Source: Nakamurella flavida | GTDB taxonomy: Bacteria > Actinomycetota > Actinomycetes > Mycobacteriales > Nakamurellaceae | Assembly: GCF_030811475.1 (NCBI RefSeq) | Contig: NZ_JAUSQV010000001.1 | Coordinates: 2,069,501 to 2,133,500, forward strand | Length of the DNA stretch: 64,000 nucleotides | Reading direction: 5' to 3' | Shown: positions 53,667-61,878 of the stretch, in pieces | Layout of the letters: every line of letters starts with the position of its first letter | Position numbering within the stretch: position 1 is the first letter of the stretch | Translations under genes and position numbers: made by a program | Notes under the pieces: generated by a model | What the model was told of the DNA's origin: nothing | The model's database searches: none | The model's input: only the letters and a program-made list of their open reading frames with translations

Positions 53667-54341
53667 TCAGCTGGTTCCGAGGGTCGTGGTGAGCTGGTCG
53701 GCGAAATCGACCAGGGCGACCAGGGGTGTGGTGCTGCCGTCCGCGGAGATGTTGATGACGCCATCGGCGGTCTTGAGGTAACAGGTCAGGTTGGTCTCCA
53801 CCGAGGTGGATCCGCAGACGCCGGCACCCACGACCGTCCGACTGTTGGTCACGTTGGTGGCGATGCCGTCGTAGTCCGAGCCGGCCAGGAAGCTCAGGGA
53901 GACCGAGCTGTCGCCGCTGGTGTAGACGGGGTACTGGCCTCCCGCGTCCGCCGTGACCCAGGTACCGACCTGGGCCGGAAGGTTCGTGCCCGCACCGGCT
54001 TTGATCACGCCTCCACTGCCCGAGATTGTCGCCTCCGAGCCCGGCGCCGAGCCGGCCGGGGTGGTGCTGTCCACGGACTGGCTCGACGCGCTGGTGGCCG
54101 AGGTCGGGCTGCTCGCCACCGACGAAGACGAAGACGAAGACGAAGTAGAGGATGACGACGACGACTGCGCAGATGTGCTCGACGGCGCCGAGGACGTGGA
54201 CATCTGCGTCATGGTCGCCGAGGCCGAGCCGGCGGCACTGGATGTGCCGGTGGCTGAAGGCTGCGAACCGCACGCCGCCAGCAGAGCGGCAGCAAGGGCA
54301 GTTGTGGCGATGAAGAGGGACCTGGGGGCGCGGGTGCTCAT
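53667..54341 (-). CDS. Ser-rich lipoprotein of unknown function
   Basis: A 224-residue protein with lipobox LAAC (C24), a ~65-residue linker of nearly pure Ser/Thr/Ala that should span the cell wall, and a compact C-terminal domain (~105-224: PAQVGTWVTADAGGQYPVY, VVGAGVCGSTSVETNLTCYLK) with two Cys likely in a disulfide. The linker is coded by a 6-bp microsatellite (54121-54144). No family recognised. TAACAT ends 7 nt before the ATG, predicting a leaderless transcript. Confidence 0.75.
   Translation of the reverse strand: MSTRAPRSLFIATTALAAALLAACGSQPSATGTSSAAGSASATMTQMSTSSAPSSTSAQSSSSSSTSSSSSSSSVASSPTSATSASSQSVDSTTPAGSAPGSEATISGSGGVIKAGAGTNLPAQVGTWVTADAGGQYPVYTSGDSSVSLSFLAGSDYDGIATNVTNSRTVVGAGVCGSTSVETNLTCYLKTADGVINISADGSTTPLVALVDFADQLTTTLGTS
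54121..54144. repeat. Hexanucleotide microsatellite GACGAA x4
   Basis: Four perfect GACGAA units on the plus strand, read as Ser codons in the linker of the lipoprotein on the minus strand. A length change by whole units would keep the frame. Confidence 0.7.
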
Positions 54342-54347
54342 CCGGGA

Positions 54348-54353
54348 ATGTTA
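54348..54353 (-). promoter_or_regulatory. -10 box TAACAT, leaderless start of the Ser-rich lipoprotein gene
   Basis: On the minus strand TAACAT ends exactly 7 nt before the ATG at 54341. Confidence 0.45.
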
Positions 54354-54599
54354 GCGAGTCGAACGACTGTGCTGGGAGGGATTCCCCCGAAAGATGTGTG
54401 CGCCCATGGGGTCGAGGCTCGCAGGGACCACGTCTTCGTCGGCCGCCGGCGCTGTGAACGGAGTCCGGTCGATCGCGGCGACCGCGCGCCGATGGTTGCG
54501 GACCACGTGCGCGGCCCTGGCGTCCAGCGCGACCACGTCCGGCGCGGTCGTGTCGCGGGCGGGTCGATCCGGCGGCGGCCGGTCATCGGGAATGTGCAC
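54351..54599 (-). CDS. Small hypothetical protein downstream of the VOC-fold gene
   Basis: An 82-residue frame (GTG start, HIPDDRPPPDRPARDTTAPD ... AAHVVRNHRRAVAAIDRTPF ... MGAHIFRGNPSQHS). The GTG begins 7 bp after the VOC gene stop with GAGG 5 nt before it. The composition (Asp, Val, His, few long Arg runs) looks more protein-like than its shadow frames. No family recognised; translational coupling to the VOC gene is inferred. Confidence 0.4.
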   Translation of the reverse strand: MHIPDDRPPPDRPARDTTAPDVVALDARAAHVVRNHRRAVAAIDRTPFTAPAADEDVVPASLDPMGAHIFRGNPSQHSRSTR

Positions 54600-54606
54600 G
54601 GTCGCC

Positions 54607-55260
54607 TCACCCCCGCCCGAGCGAGGTGCACACGCACACCCGGTTGCCGTCCGCGTCGGCCAGCACGGTGAACGCCGGAGCGCCCGCGTCGTCCACGACG
54701 GTGCCGCCCGCCGCCACGGCCGCGGCGATCCTGCCCGCCGCGGCCTCCGGCGCCAGCCAGAGGTCGAAGTGCCAGCGCTGCGGCACCGGACCGGGCAGAT
54801 CGGTGCGTTGGAACCAGGCGCTGGGGATGCGGTCGGTGGGGTCGAAGACGCTGTCGTACACCCGGTTGTCGGTCGACCCGGTGAGCAGGGCGGCCCAGAA
54901 CGGTGCCACGGCCTCCTCGCGCACGGTGTCCAGCGCGAGTTCGAGCTGGGTGACCTCCGCCGGCGCGGGACGCGCACCCCGGGCCGCGGCGACCGCGCTG
55001 ATCGCCCGGGCCAGCTCGACGTCCCGGTCGGTCACCCAGCGCCCGTCGACCCGGGTGCACAGCGCGATGTCCACCACCCCCCGGGCCAGCCGGACGTCGG
55101 CGTGGGCGACCACGTCCTCGGCGACGGCGTGGATCTCGGACACGAACGCCGGCGCGGCCCCGGGACCGTCCAGCACGAAGCGGGCCGCGAGGCCCTGGGC
55201 GAGCTTGCGCCAGTCGGTCAGCCGGGCGTCGGCGATCCGTTGGTTCCCGAGTCGGTCCAT
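54607..55260 (-). CDS. Pterin-dehydratase-like / VOC (glyoxalase-fold) fusion protein
   Basis: A 217-residue protein in two parts. Residues ~1-95 follow the pterin-4a-carbinolamine dehydratase pattern (FVSEIHAVAEDVVAHADVRL ... VDIALCTRVDGRWVTDRDVELARAI), but the active-site HHP is HAD, so the second His is missing. Residues ~105-217 form a VOC/glyoxalase-like domain (LELALDTVREEAVAPFWAALL, WHFDLWLAPEAAAGRIAAAV, ADADGNRVCVCTSLGRG). Fusions of this type occur in actinobacteria; their activity is unknown. The ATG at 55260 lies 71 bp after the intended end of the broken SDR gene. Confidence 0.75.
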   Translation of the reverse strand: MDRLGNQRIADARLTDWRKLAQGLAARFVLDGPGAAPAFVSEIHAVAEDVVAHADVRLARGVVDIALCTRVDGRWVTDRDVELARAISAVAAARGARPAPAEVTQLELALDTVREEAVAPFWAALLTGSTDNRVYDSVFDPTDRIPSAWFQRTDLPGPVPQRWHFDLWLAPEAAAGRIAAAVAAGGTVVDDAGAPAFTVLADADGNRVCVCTSLGRG

Positions 55261-55331
55261 GGCCGACTGTTCTACGCCCCCGGGCCCGAACCGGGGAAGG
55301 CCGTCGCGGCGGGACGGGACACCCGCCCCGG

Positions 55332-56055
55332 TCACCAGGGGAGGGTGTCCCCGTTCCGGTCCAGGAAGTGCAGTCCGGTGCGCCCGCGCCAGGCGTCCAC
55401 GGTGTCGACGAGCGGCGGGATGCTGTCCTGGACGGTCAACGGCGCACCCGCCCCGCCCAGTCCGGTGTTTCACCCACCCCGGCGCCATGAGCAGCAGGGT
55501 GCGCGCCTCCCCGGCGCGGCGGGCGGCGTAGCTGCGCATCAGCTGGTTCAGCGCGGCCTTGGTCGCCCGGTAGATCTCGAACCCGCCGGTGGTGTTGTTC
55601 GTGATGCTGCCCTGACCGGAGGACATCACGGCGATCGTCCCCGCCGGGTCGACCAGCTCGCCGAGTTCCTCCACGGCGCGGATGGCCCCGAGCACGTTGG
55701 TGATCATCATCGCGGTGAAGTCGGCGTCGCTCGACGACGCCGCGGACGCGTCGGCCGCCGCCAGCTGGATGCCGGCCACCACGAAGAGCAGGTCGAACCG
55801 CCGCCCGCCCAGCCGCCGGGCGAGATCGGAGATCTCCCCCGGCCGGGAGATGTCGACGTGCTCGATCTCGACCGCACCACCGGCCCGATCGGCCACCTCC
55901 TGCACCGGGGTCGGGGCGTCGCCGCGCACGGTGGCCACCACCTGGGCCCCCCGGCCGGCGTACTCCTCGACGACCGCTGCCCCCAGGCCGCGGGACGCGC
56001 CGACGACCAGCACAGCGGGGTGGGTCGTCGCGGGCGGTCGCTGCGCACCGGTCAT
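55332..56055 (-). pseudogene. SDR-family gene broken by a +1 frameshift
   Basis: The first ~195 codons read as a good SDR (VLVVGASRGLGAAVVEEYAG, VVAGIQLAA, MSSGQGSITNN, IYRATKAALNQL, LLLMAPGWVK). One extra base near 55466-55471 (in GTGAAACACC on the minus strand) then shifts the frame. Dropping it restores GLGGAGAPLTVQDSIPPL ... TGLHFLDRNGDTLPW and a stop at 55332, the normal SDR tail. Total length is 724 bp, one more than a multiple of three. Read as written, translation runs on into the VOC gene. It may be a true mutation or a sequencing error. GGAGGAG precedes the ATG. Confidence 0.8.
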
Positions 56056-56114
56056 GGTTCTCCTCCCGGCCGACGGCTCCACGCCGGATCGTCCAGCGCG
56101 CGGCGCACGGCACC

Positions 56115-56120
56115 TACGCT
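56115..56120 (+). promoter_or_regulatory. -10 box TACGCT, leaderless start of the TOBE-regulator gene
   Basis: TACGCT ends exactly 7 nt before the A of the ATG at 56127, with only C residues between them, so no Shine-Dalgarno sequence is possible. Confidence 0.5.
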
Positions 56121-56126
56121 CCCCCC

Positions 56127-56531
56127 ATGACCCAGTACCGGATCCGGGAGTCCGCCGAACTGCTCGGCGTCAGCGACGACACGGTACGACGCTGGGTCGA
56201 CGCCGGCACGCTCCCCGCCGGGAAGGACGCCTCCGGCCGCAAGGTCATCGACGGGGTGGACCTCGCCGAGTTCGCCCGGAACCACGCGACCCCGGCGGCC
56301 GACCCGTCCGGGGTACGGCGCTCGGCCCGCAACCGCTTCGTCGGGCTGGTCACCCGGGTGATCGCGGACGGGGTGATGGCGCAGGTCGAGATGCAGTGCG
56401 GCCCGCACACCGTCGTCTCGCTGATGAGCAGCGAGGCCGCCCGGGAGCTCGGTCTGGAACCGGGGCGGATGGCCGTCGCCGTCGTCAAGGCGACCACCGT
56501 CATCGTGGAGACCCCGGGCGGGTCGTCCTGA
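56127..56531 (+). CDS. MerR/excisionase-type HTH plus TOBE domain protein (molybdate-responsive type)
   Basis: A 134-residue protein: N-terminal MerR/AlpA-like HTH (YRIRESAELLGVSDDTVRRWVDAGTLPAGKDASGRKVIDG) and a C-terminal TOBE/Mop domain (RNRFVGLVTRVIADGVMAQVEMQCGPHTVVSLMS), which in ModE and mopterin-binding proteins holds molybdate. It may sense molybdate or tungstate, but no modABC genes are nearby. Predicted leaderless start. Confidence 0.82.
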   Translation: MTQYRIRESAELLGVSDDTVRRWVDAGTLPAGKDASGRKVIDGVDLAEFARNHATPAADPSGVRRSARNRFVGLVTRVIADGVMAQVEMQCGPHTVVSLMSSEAARELGLEPGRMAVAVVKATTVIVETPGGSS

Positions 56532-56589
56532 CCGGAGCGGCCCGGGGAACAGACCGGCCCGGGGAACCGGGGTGTGCCAGGCTGGCCGG

Positions 56590-57882
56590 GTGCGTATGCA
56601 ATTCGCGACCGGGCCGGACCCGACGGACCTGCTGACCCTGCCCTGGTCGACCCCCCTGCTGGAGTGGCCCAAGGACCGTCTCGTCGTCCTGCCGCGGGGC
56701 ATCTCCCGGCACGTGGTGCGCTTCGTGCGGATCAGCGGCACCGTGTACGCCGTCAAGGAGATCAGCGAGGGGCTGGCCCAGCACGAGTACGAACTGCTCC
56801 GCGAACTGTCCAAGCTCGGCATCCCGACCGTGCAGGCCGTCGGTGTCGTCGCCAACCGGATGACCCCCGAGGGCGAACCGCTGGACGCCGCCCTGGTCAC
56901 CAAGCACCTGCGCTTCTCGCTGCCCTACCGGGCGCTGTTCTCCCGCCGGATGGACGCCGACCTCGAACCCAAGCTGCTCGACGCGCTGGCCGAACTGCTC
57001 GTCCGCCTGCACCTGGCCGGGTTCGCCTGGAAGGACTGCTCCCTGTCCAACACCCTGTTCCGCCGCGACGCCGGCGCCCTGTCGGCGTACCTGGTCGACG
57101 CGGAGACCGGTGAACTGCGACCGAGCCTCTCGGCCGGGCAACGCCTGCAGGACCTGGACATCGCCGAGACGAACCTGGCCGGCGAGCTGCTCGACCTGCA
57201 GATGTCGGAGATGCTGCCCGAGTCGGTGGATCCGCTCGAGACCGCGATGTCGGTGATCTCCCGGTACGAACGCCTCTGGGCCGAGCTCACCGAGCCGCAG
57301 ACCATGGGCGAGGACGAGTGGTGGCGCATCGAGCGCAGGCTGCGCCGGCTCAACGAGCTCGGCTACGACCTCGCCCAGATCCAGATCAACGAGAAGGAGG
57401 GCGAGCCGCACGTCCTGGTGCAGACCCAGGTCGTCGACGCCGGCCACCACCGGCGGCGGCTGTTCTCCCTCACCGGCATGGACGTCCAGGAGAACCAGGC
57501 CAGGCGCATCCTCAACGACCTGGACACCTACCGCGGCCAGGCCGTCATGCCCGACACCGAGGCCGACGAGGACACCGTCGCCCGGCACTGGATGACCGAC
57601 GTCTTCCAGCCCGTCATCGAGGCCGTCCCCGGGCACCTGTCGTCCAAGCTGGAACCGGCCGAGGTGTTCCACGAGGTGCTCGAGCACCGCTGGTTCCTCT
57701 CCGAGGCGCAGGGGTCCGAGGTCGGCATGGACGCCGCCACGAAGTCCTACGTGGAGAACGTGCTGCGCTTCCGCCCCGACGAGAAGTCGTTCCTGGAGCC
57801 CAGCCTGATGGGGCTCGGCCCGATGGACGAGGACGAGCCGGAGGATCACGCCGTGGACAGCGACCCGGACACCCGGTCCTGA
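56590..57882 (+). CDS. DUF4032 protein (LPS-kinase-like fold)
   Basis: A 430-residue cytoplasmic protein. The N-terminal half resembles a lipopolysaccharide/RIO-like kinase (VYAVKEISEGLAQHEYELLREL with a Lys-Glu pair; HLAGFAWKDCSLSNTLFRRD resembling the HxD...N catalytic loop; YLVDAETGEL as the DFG-like site). The C-terminal half is the DUF4032 region (RHWMTDVFQPVIEAVPGHL, EVFHEVLEHRWFLSE). The substrate is unknown. The GTG at 56590 lies 7 nt after CAGGCT, supporting this start and a leaderless transcript; an ATG two codons later is the alternative. Confidence 0.82.
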   Translation: MRMQFATGPDPTDLLTLPWSTPLLEWPKDRLVVLPRGISRHVVRFVRISGTVYAVKEISEGLAQHEYELLRELSKLGIPTVQAVGVVANRMTPEGEPLDAALVTKHLRFSLPYRALFSRRMDADLEPKLLDALAELLVRLHLAGFAWKDCSLSNTLFRRDAGALSAYLVDAETGELRPSLSAGQRLQDLDIAETNLAGELLDLQMSEMLPESVDPLETAMSVISRYERLWAELTEPQTMGEDEWWRIERRLRRLNELGYDLAQIQINEKEGEPHVLVQTQVVDAGHHRRRLFSLTGMDVQENQARRILNDLDTYRGQAVMPDTEADEDTVARHWMTDVFQPVIEAVPGHLSSKLEPAEVFHEVLEHRWFLSEAQGSEVGMDAATKSYVENVLRFRPDEKSFLEPSLMGLGPMDEDEPEDHAVDSDPDTRS

Positions 57883-58112
57883 CCGTCGGGGACGGCGTGC
57901 TCGGGCGCAACCCGCATGGGCACCCGGTGGGCCGCCTTCGGATCACCGGGGCGCATCCGGACCTCCGCGGGACGGCGCTGCGCCGGGGGCATCATCCGTG
58001 CCGGGGCCAGGCCTGATCCGGTCACCCAGCGGCTGATCGTCGTCATGACCACCGGAGCGAGGAACACCCACCCGGATACATCCGCCAACCAGGATGACTA
58101 TGTGTCTAGTTA

Positions 58113-58126
58113 ACACTACGCAGTGT
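58113..58126. promoter_or_regulatory. Dyad upstream of the HdeD gene
   Basis: ACACT-ACGC-AGTGT in the lower-GC part of the 285-bp gap 57883-58167, 41 bp before the HdeD start and next to a GTTAAC palindrome (58109-58114). Possible operator. I see no convincing gene elsewhere in this gap. Confidence 0.35.
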
Positions 58127-58167
58127 CATGATGGGCGCGTCCCGTTTCGCGAGCAGGAGGAACCGTC

Positions 58168-58758
58168 ATGACCAGCACCCTCGATCTCGGCCCGGGGCTC
58201 GGCGCCTTCGCCCGGCAGTACTGGTGGCTGCTCCTCGCCCGCGGCGTCGGGGCGGTGGTCTTCGGCGTCCTGGCGATCGGCTGGCCGGGCATCACCGTGC
58301 TCGCCATCGTCTTCGTCTTCGCGATCTACGCGTTCCTGGACGGGATCGCGTCCATCGTCATGGCGCTGTCGGAGAAGAAGGCCGGGCACAAGTGGGGTTG
58401 GTCGGTGTTCACCGGGGTGGTGTCGATCCTGGCCGGCGTCGTCGCGATCGCCTGGCCGGTGATCACCGCGGTCGCCCTGCTCTACGTCATCGCCTTCTGG
58501 GCCCTGCTCGCCGGGTTCACCTCGATCGCCGGGGCGCTGGCCCTGCGGAAGGCCGGCTTCAAGCAGTGGGTCTGGACGATGGTCTTCGGCGTCTGCGCGG
58601 TGATCTTCGGGATCTCGCTGCTGGTGAACCCAGGCCGCGGCATCCTGTCGGTGCTCTGGGTCGTCGGCGTCTTCGCCGTCGTCGGCGGCATCTCGCTGGC
58701 CGTCGCCTCGTTCACGGTGCGCAGGTTCGGCCGGGCCAGCACGCCTGCGGCGGCCTGA
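58168..58758 (+). CDS. HdeD-family membrane protein
   Basis: A 196-residue protein with six hydrophobic helices in three DUF308 repeats (ARGVGAVVFGVLAIGWPGIT, FTGVVSILAGVVAIAWPVIT, VFGVCAVIFGISLLVNPGRG). Related to the acid-resistance protein HdeD; its function in actinobacteria is unknown and probably membrane or stress related. A strong GGAGGAA lies 6 nt before the ATG. Confidence 0.88.
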   Translation: MTSTLDLGPGLGAFARQYWWLLLARGVGAVVFGVLAIGWPGITVLAIVFVFAIYAFLDGIASIVMALSEKKAGHKWGWSVFTGVVSILAGVVAIAWPVITAVALLYVIAFWALLAGFTSIAGALALRKAGFKQWVWTMVFGVCAVIFGISLLVNPGRGILSVLWVVGVFAVVGGISLAVASFTVRRFGRASTPAAA

Positions 58759-58761
58759 CCT

Positions 58762-58800
58762 GCGCACCCGGGGCCCGTCACCGGCGGGCCCCGGGTGCGC
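58762..58800. terminator. Strong bidirectional hairpin terminator
   Basis: Perfect 16-bp stem GCGCACCCGGGGCCCG / CGGGCCCCGGGTGCGC with a 7-nt loop in the 47-bp gap between the convergent HdeD and dehydrogenase genes. Confidence 0.8.
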
Positions 58801-58805
58801 GGGAA

Positions 58806-60269
58806 CTACAGGGCGATCCCCACGTACTTGGTCTCCAGGTACTCCTCGATGCCCTCGAAGCCGCCCTCGCGGCCGAGGCCGGAGGCCTTGACGCCGCCGA
58901 ACGGAGCGGCCGGGTTCGACACCACCCCCTGGTTGATGCCGACCATCCCGCTCTCCAGTCGCTCGGCGACGGTCAGCGCACGGGTCAGGTCCTGGGTGAA
59001 GGCGTAGGCGACCAGCCCGTACTCGGTGTCGTTGGCCAGCGCGATCCCCTCGTCGTCGGTGGTGAACGTGACCACCGGGGCGACCGGGCCGAAGATCTCC
59101 TCGCGGAACATCCGCACCGTCGGCGGCACGTCGGCGAGCACTGTGGGCCGGTAGAAGTGGCCCGGGCCGTCGATGGCCGAACCGCCGGTCACCACGGTGG
59201 CGCCGGCATCGAGGGCGTCGGCGACCAGCGCGCTCACCTTCTCCACCGCCGCCGCGTCGATCAGCGGACCGACCTTCGTGTCGTCGTCCACCCCCGCCCC
59301 GACGGGCATGGCGGCCAGCCGCTCGCCCAGCCGCGCGGCGAACTCCTTCGCCACCGACTCGTGGACGATGAACCGGTTCGCCGCCGTGCACGCCTCGCCG
59401 ATGTTGCGCATCTTGGCCAGCACCGCGCCCTCGACGGCGCGGTCCAGATCCGCGTCGCCGAACACCAGGAACGGGGCGTTGCCGCCGAGCTCCATCGACA
59501 CCTTGAGCACCTGTTCCGCGGACTGCGCGATGAGCTTCTTCCCCACCCCGGTCGAGCCGGTGAAGGTGAGCTTGCGCAGCCGGGGGTCGGCGATGATCGG
59601 CGCCGACACCGCCCCGGAGGACGTCGTCGGGATGACGTTGACGACCCCGGGCGGCAGTCCGGCCTCGGTGAGGATCGACGCCAGGGTGAGCGTGGTGAGC
59701 GGGGTCTGCGCCGCCGGCTTGATCACCACCGTGCAGCCCGCGGCCAGCGCCGGGCCGATCTTGCGGGTGCCCATGGCCAGCGGGAAGTTCCACGGGGTGA
59801 TCGCGAAGACCGGGCCGACCGGCTGCTTCATGGTGAGCAGCCGTGTCCCGCCCGACGGGGCGACGGCGTAGCGGCCGGAGATGCGGACGGCCTCCTCGGA
59901 GAACCAGCGGAGGAACTCCGCGCCGTAGGTCACCTCGCCGCGCGCCTCAGCCAGCGGCTTGCCCATCTCCAGCGTCATGACCAGGGCGATGTCCTCGGCG
60001 CGCGCGGTCAGCAGGTCGAACGCCCGGCGGAGGATCTCCGCCCGGGCCCGCGGATCGGTCGCCGCCCACTCCGCACCGGCCGCCACGGCGGCGTCCAGCG
60101 CGGCCGCACCGTCGGCCACTCCGGCATCGGCGACGGTGGTCAGCACCTCGCCGGTCGCCGGGTTCTCCACCTCGAACGTGGACTCCCCGGCCCGCCACTC
60201 CCCACCGATGAACAGCCCGGTGGGAACCTCGCGGACGACCTGCGCACTGCGTTCCGCCGACACACCCAT
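58806..60269 (-). CDS. gabD: NAD(P)-dependent succinate-semialdehyde dehydrogenase family protein
   Basis: A 487-residue aldehyde dehydrogenase. ITPWNFPLAMGTRKIGPALAAG, the NAD-site GSTGVGKKL, general base Glu in SMELGGNAPFLVF, nucleophile Cys in IGEACTAANRF and EIFGPVAPVV are all present. The N-terminal third (SEEAVRISGRYAVAPSGGTRLLTMKQPVG) matches actinobacterial succinate-semialdehyde dehydrogenases, which send GABA-derived carbon into the TCA cycle. GGAG precedes the ATG. Other semialdehydes are possible substrates. Confidence 0.88.
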   Translation of the reverse strand: MGVSAERSAQVVREVPTGLFIGGEWRAGESTFEVENPATGEVLTTVADAGVADGAAALDAAVAAGAEWAATDPRARAEILRRAFDLLTARAEDIALVMTLEMGKPLAEARGEVTYGAEFLRWFSEEAVRISGRYAVAPSGGTRLLTMKQPVGPVFAITPWNFPLAMGTRKIGPALAAGCTVVIKPAAQTPLTTLTLASILTEAGLPPGVVNVIPTTSSGAVSAPIIADPRLRKLTFTGSTGVGKKLIAQSAEQVLKVSMELGGNAPFLVFGDADLDRAVEGAVLAKMRNIGEACTAANRFIVHESVAKEFAARLGERLAAMPVGAGVDDDTKVGPLIDAAAVEKVSALVADALDAGATVVTGGSAIDGPGHFYRPTVLADVPPTVRMFREEIFGPVAPVVTFTTDDEGIALANDTEYGLVAYAFTQDLTRALTVAERLESGMVGINQGVVSNPAAPFGGVKASGLGREGGFEGIEEYLETKYVGIAL

Positions 60270-60565
60270 GACGCTCCACCTCTCAGCCGGTACGCCGACC
60301 GTCGACCCGGCCGGGCCGATCCTGCCACCCGGGTCGGCCGGGGCGGGGCGGGCCCAGGCCCGGGGATCAGGCACGGATGCTGTCCGGGGATGCCCGGATT
60401 CCTCGCAGTGATCCACCCGACAGGCGTCGGACGACTCCAGCGGGCCGGCCGGGAACCCGGCGCCCGTCCTGTTCGTGGACAGGACGAGACGCACAGCCCG
60501 GAGAACGCCCCCGGGAGGTGCGTCGTTCCCGTCCTCAGATCGCCGCCGAAGGGTCCCCCTCCGAC

Positions 60566-61753
60566 ATGACCGTGTCCCCCGTCATCTGGATCGCCACCAT
60601 CGTGGCGATCGCAGCTCTCCTGCTGTTCGATTTCATCTTCCACGTGCGCAAGGCGCACACCCCGACGCTCAAGGAAGCGGCCATCTGGTCGAGCATCTAC
60701 GTCGGTCTGGCCATCGTGTTCGGCATCGGCGTCTGGGTCTTCGGTGGCAGCACCATGGGCTCGGAGTACTTCGCCGGGTATGTCACCGAGAAGGCCCTCT
60801 CGGTGGACAACCTGTTCGTCTTCCTGATCATCATGACCAGCTTCAAGGTGCCCCGCGAGGACCAGCAGAAGGTGCTGCTGTTCGGCATCGTCTTCTCGCT
60901 GATCGCCCGGACCGGGTTCATCTTCCTGGGCGCCGCGCTCATCAACAGCTTCGCCTGGGTGTTCTACCTGTTCGGCCTGGTCCTGCTGCTCACCGCCGGG
61001 AACCTGCTCAAGCCCAGCGGCCACGAGGACGACTCCGCTGACAACTTCCTGATCCGGCTCACCCGCAAGATCTTCCACACCACCGACTACTACGACGGCG
61101 ACAAGCTGTTCACCCTGCAGAACGGCAAGCGGGCGCTAACCCCGATGCTGCTGGTCATGGTGGCCATCGGCGCGACCGACATCCTGTTCGCGCTCGACTC
61201 CATCCCGGCCATCTTCGGGCTCACCCAGAACACCTTCATCGTGTTCACCGCGACCGCGTTCTCGCTGATGGGCCTGCGCCAGCTGTTCTTCCTGATCGAC
61301 GGCCTGCTCGACCGGCTCATCTACCTGTCCTACGGGCTGGCGGCGATCCTCGGCTTCATCGGCGTCAAGCTGATCCTGCACGCGCTGCACGAGAACAACC
61401 TGCCGTTCATCAACGGTGGGGAGCCGGTCGGCGTCATCGAGATCAGCACCGGCCTGTCCCTCTCGGTCATCCTGGGCGTCCTGATCATCACCGTCCTGGC
61501 GTCGCTGCTCAGCCCCAAGGGCAAGGCCCTGAACGCGATCACCGAGGCCAAGGTGCACGCCCAGAACTACCTGAACCCGGAGTACACCGACGACCCGGCC
61601 GAGCGCGCCCGCGTCTGGGACTCCTTCGTCAAGGAGGAGGCGGCGATCAAGGCGCTTCCCGAGGAGAAGCGCAAGTTCATCCGCGAGGAACACGACTTCA
61701 TGGAGCTGCTCAGCAAGGCGCACGACGAGCACGACCGGCAGACCGCCCGCTGA
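60566..61753 (+). CDS. TerC/Alx-family membrane protein
   Basis: A 395-residue integral membrane protein with about nine helices and the TerC acidic motifs in the membrane (EYFAGYVTEKALSVDNLFVFLIIMTSF; GATDILFALDSIPAIFGLT). The hydrophilic C-tail is charged (KEEAAIKALPEEKRKFIREEHDFMEL). Bacterial members export Mn(II) or help metalate secreted proteins; tellurite resistance is a historic label. The ~295-bp upstream gap (60270-60565) holds no clear gene, and I could not build a yybP-ykoY manganese riboswitch in it. Confidence 0.9.
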   Translation: MTVSPVIWIATIVAIAALLLFDFIFHVRKAHTPTLKEAAIWSSIYVGLAIVFGIGVWVFGGSTMGSEYFAGYVTEKALSVDNLFVFLIIMTSFKVPREDQQKVLLFGIVFSLIARTGFIFLGAALINSFAWVFYLFGLVLLLTAGNLLKPSGHEDDSADNFLIRLTRKIFHTTDYYDGDKLFTLQNGKRALTPMLLVMVAIGATDILFALDSIPAIFGLTQNTFIVFTATAFSLMGLRQLFFLIDGLLDRLIYLSYGLAAILGFIGVKLILHALHENNLPFINGGEPVGVIEISTGLSLSVILGVLIITVLASLLSPKGKALNAITEAKVHAQNYLNPEYTDDPAERARVWDSFVKEEAAIKALPEEKRKFIREEHDFMELLSKAHDEHDRQTAR

Positions 61754-61776
61754 CCCGGGGTCCTGCCCGCTCCGTC

Positions 61777-61815
61777 ACGAAGCCCCCGTCCGCATCATGC
61801 GGACGGGGGCTTCGT
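61777..61815. terminator. Strong bidirectional hairpin terminator after the TerC gene
   Basis: Perfect 18-bp stem ACGAAGCCCCCGTCCGCA / TGCGGACGGGGGCTTCGT with a 3-nt loop, between convergent genes. Confidence 0.85.
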
Positions 61816-61878
61816 CGTTCGGTGGTGATGGTCGCTCGGGGCGCAGGGGCGAGCGCCGGGCCCGGGCGCCGGGGCGGG

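Noticed and set aside
54607-56082. A single 491-residue SDR-VOC fusion protein
   Set aside because: The middle part (after GWVK) is Arg/His/Pro-rich noise, and removing one base restores the normal SDR tail with its own stop. A frameshift explains it better than a genuine fusion.
57846-58088. An 80-codon minus-strand frame overlapping the end of the DUF4032 gene
   Set aside because: It needs a TTG start, overlaps a well-supported gene, has no Shine-Dalgarno sequence and an unconvincing composition.
60270-60565. yybP-ykoY manganese riboswitch before the TerC-family gene
   Set aside because: Expected from TerC biology, but I could not find the conserved loop sequences or pairing in this leader. 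A covariance-model search would settle it.
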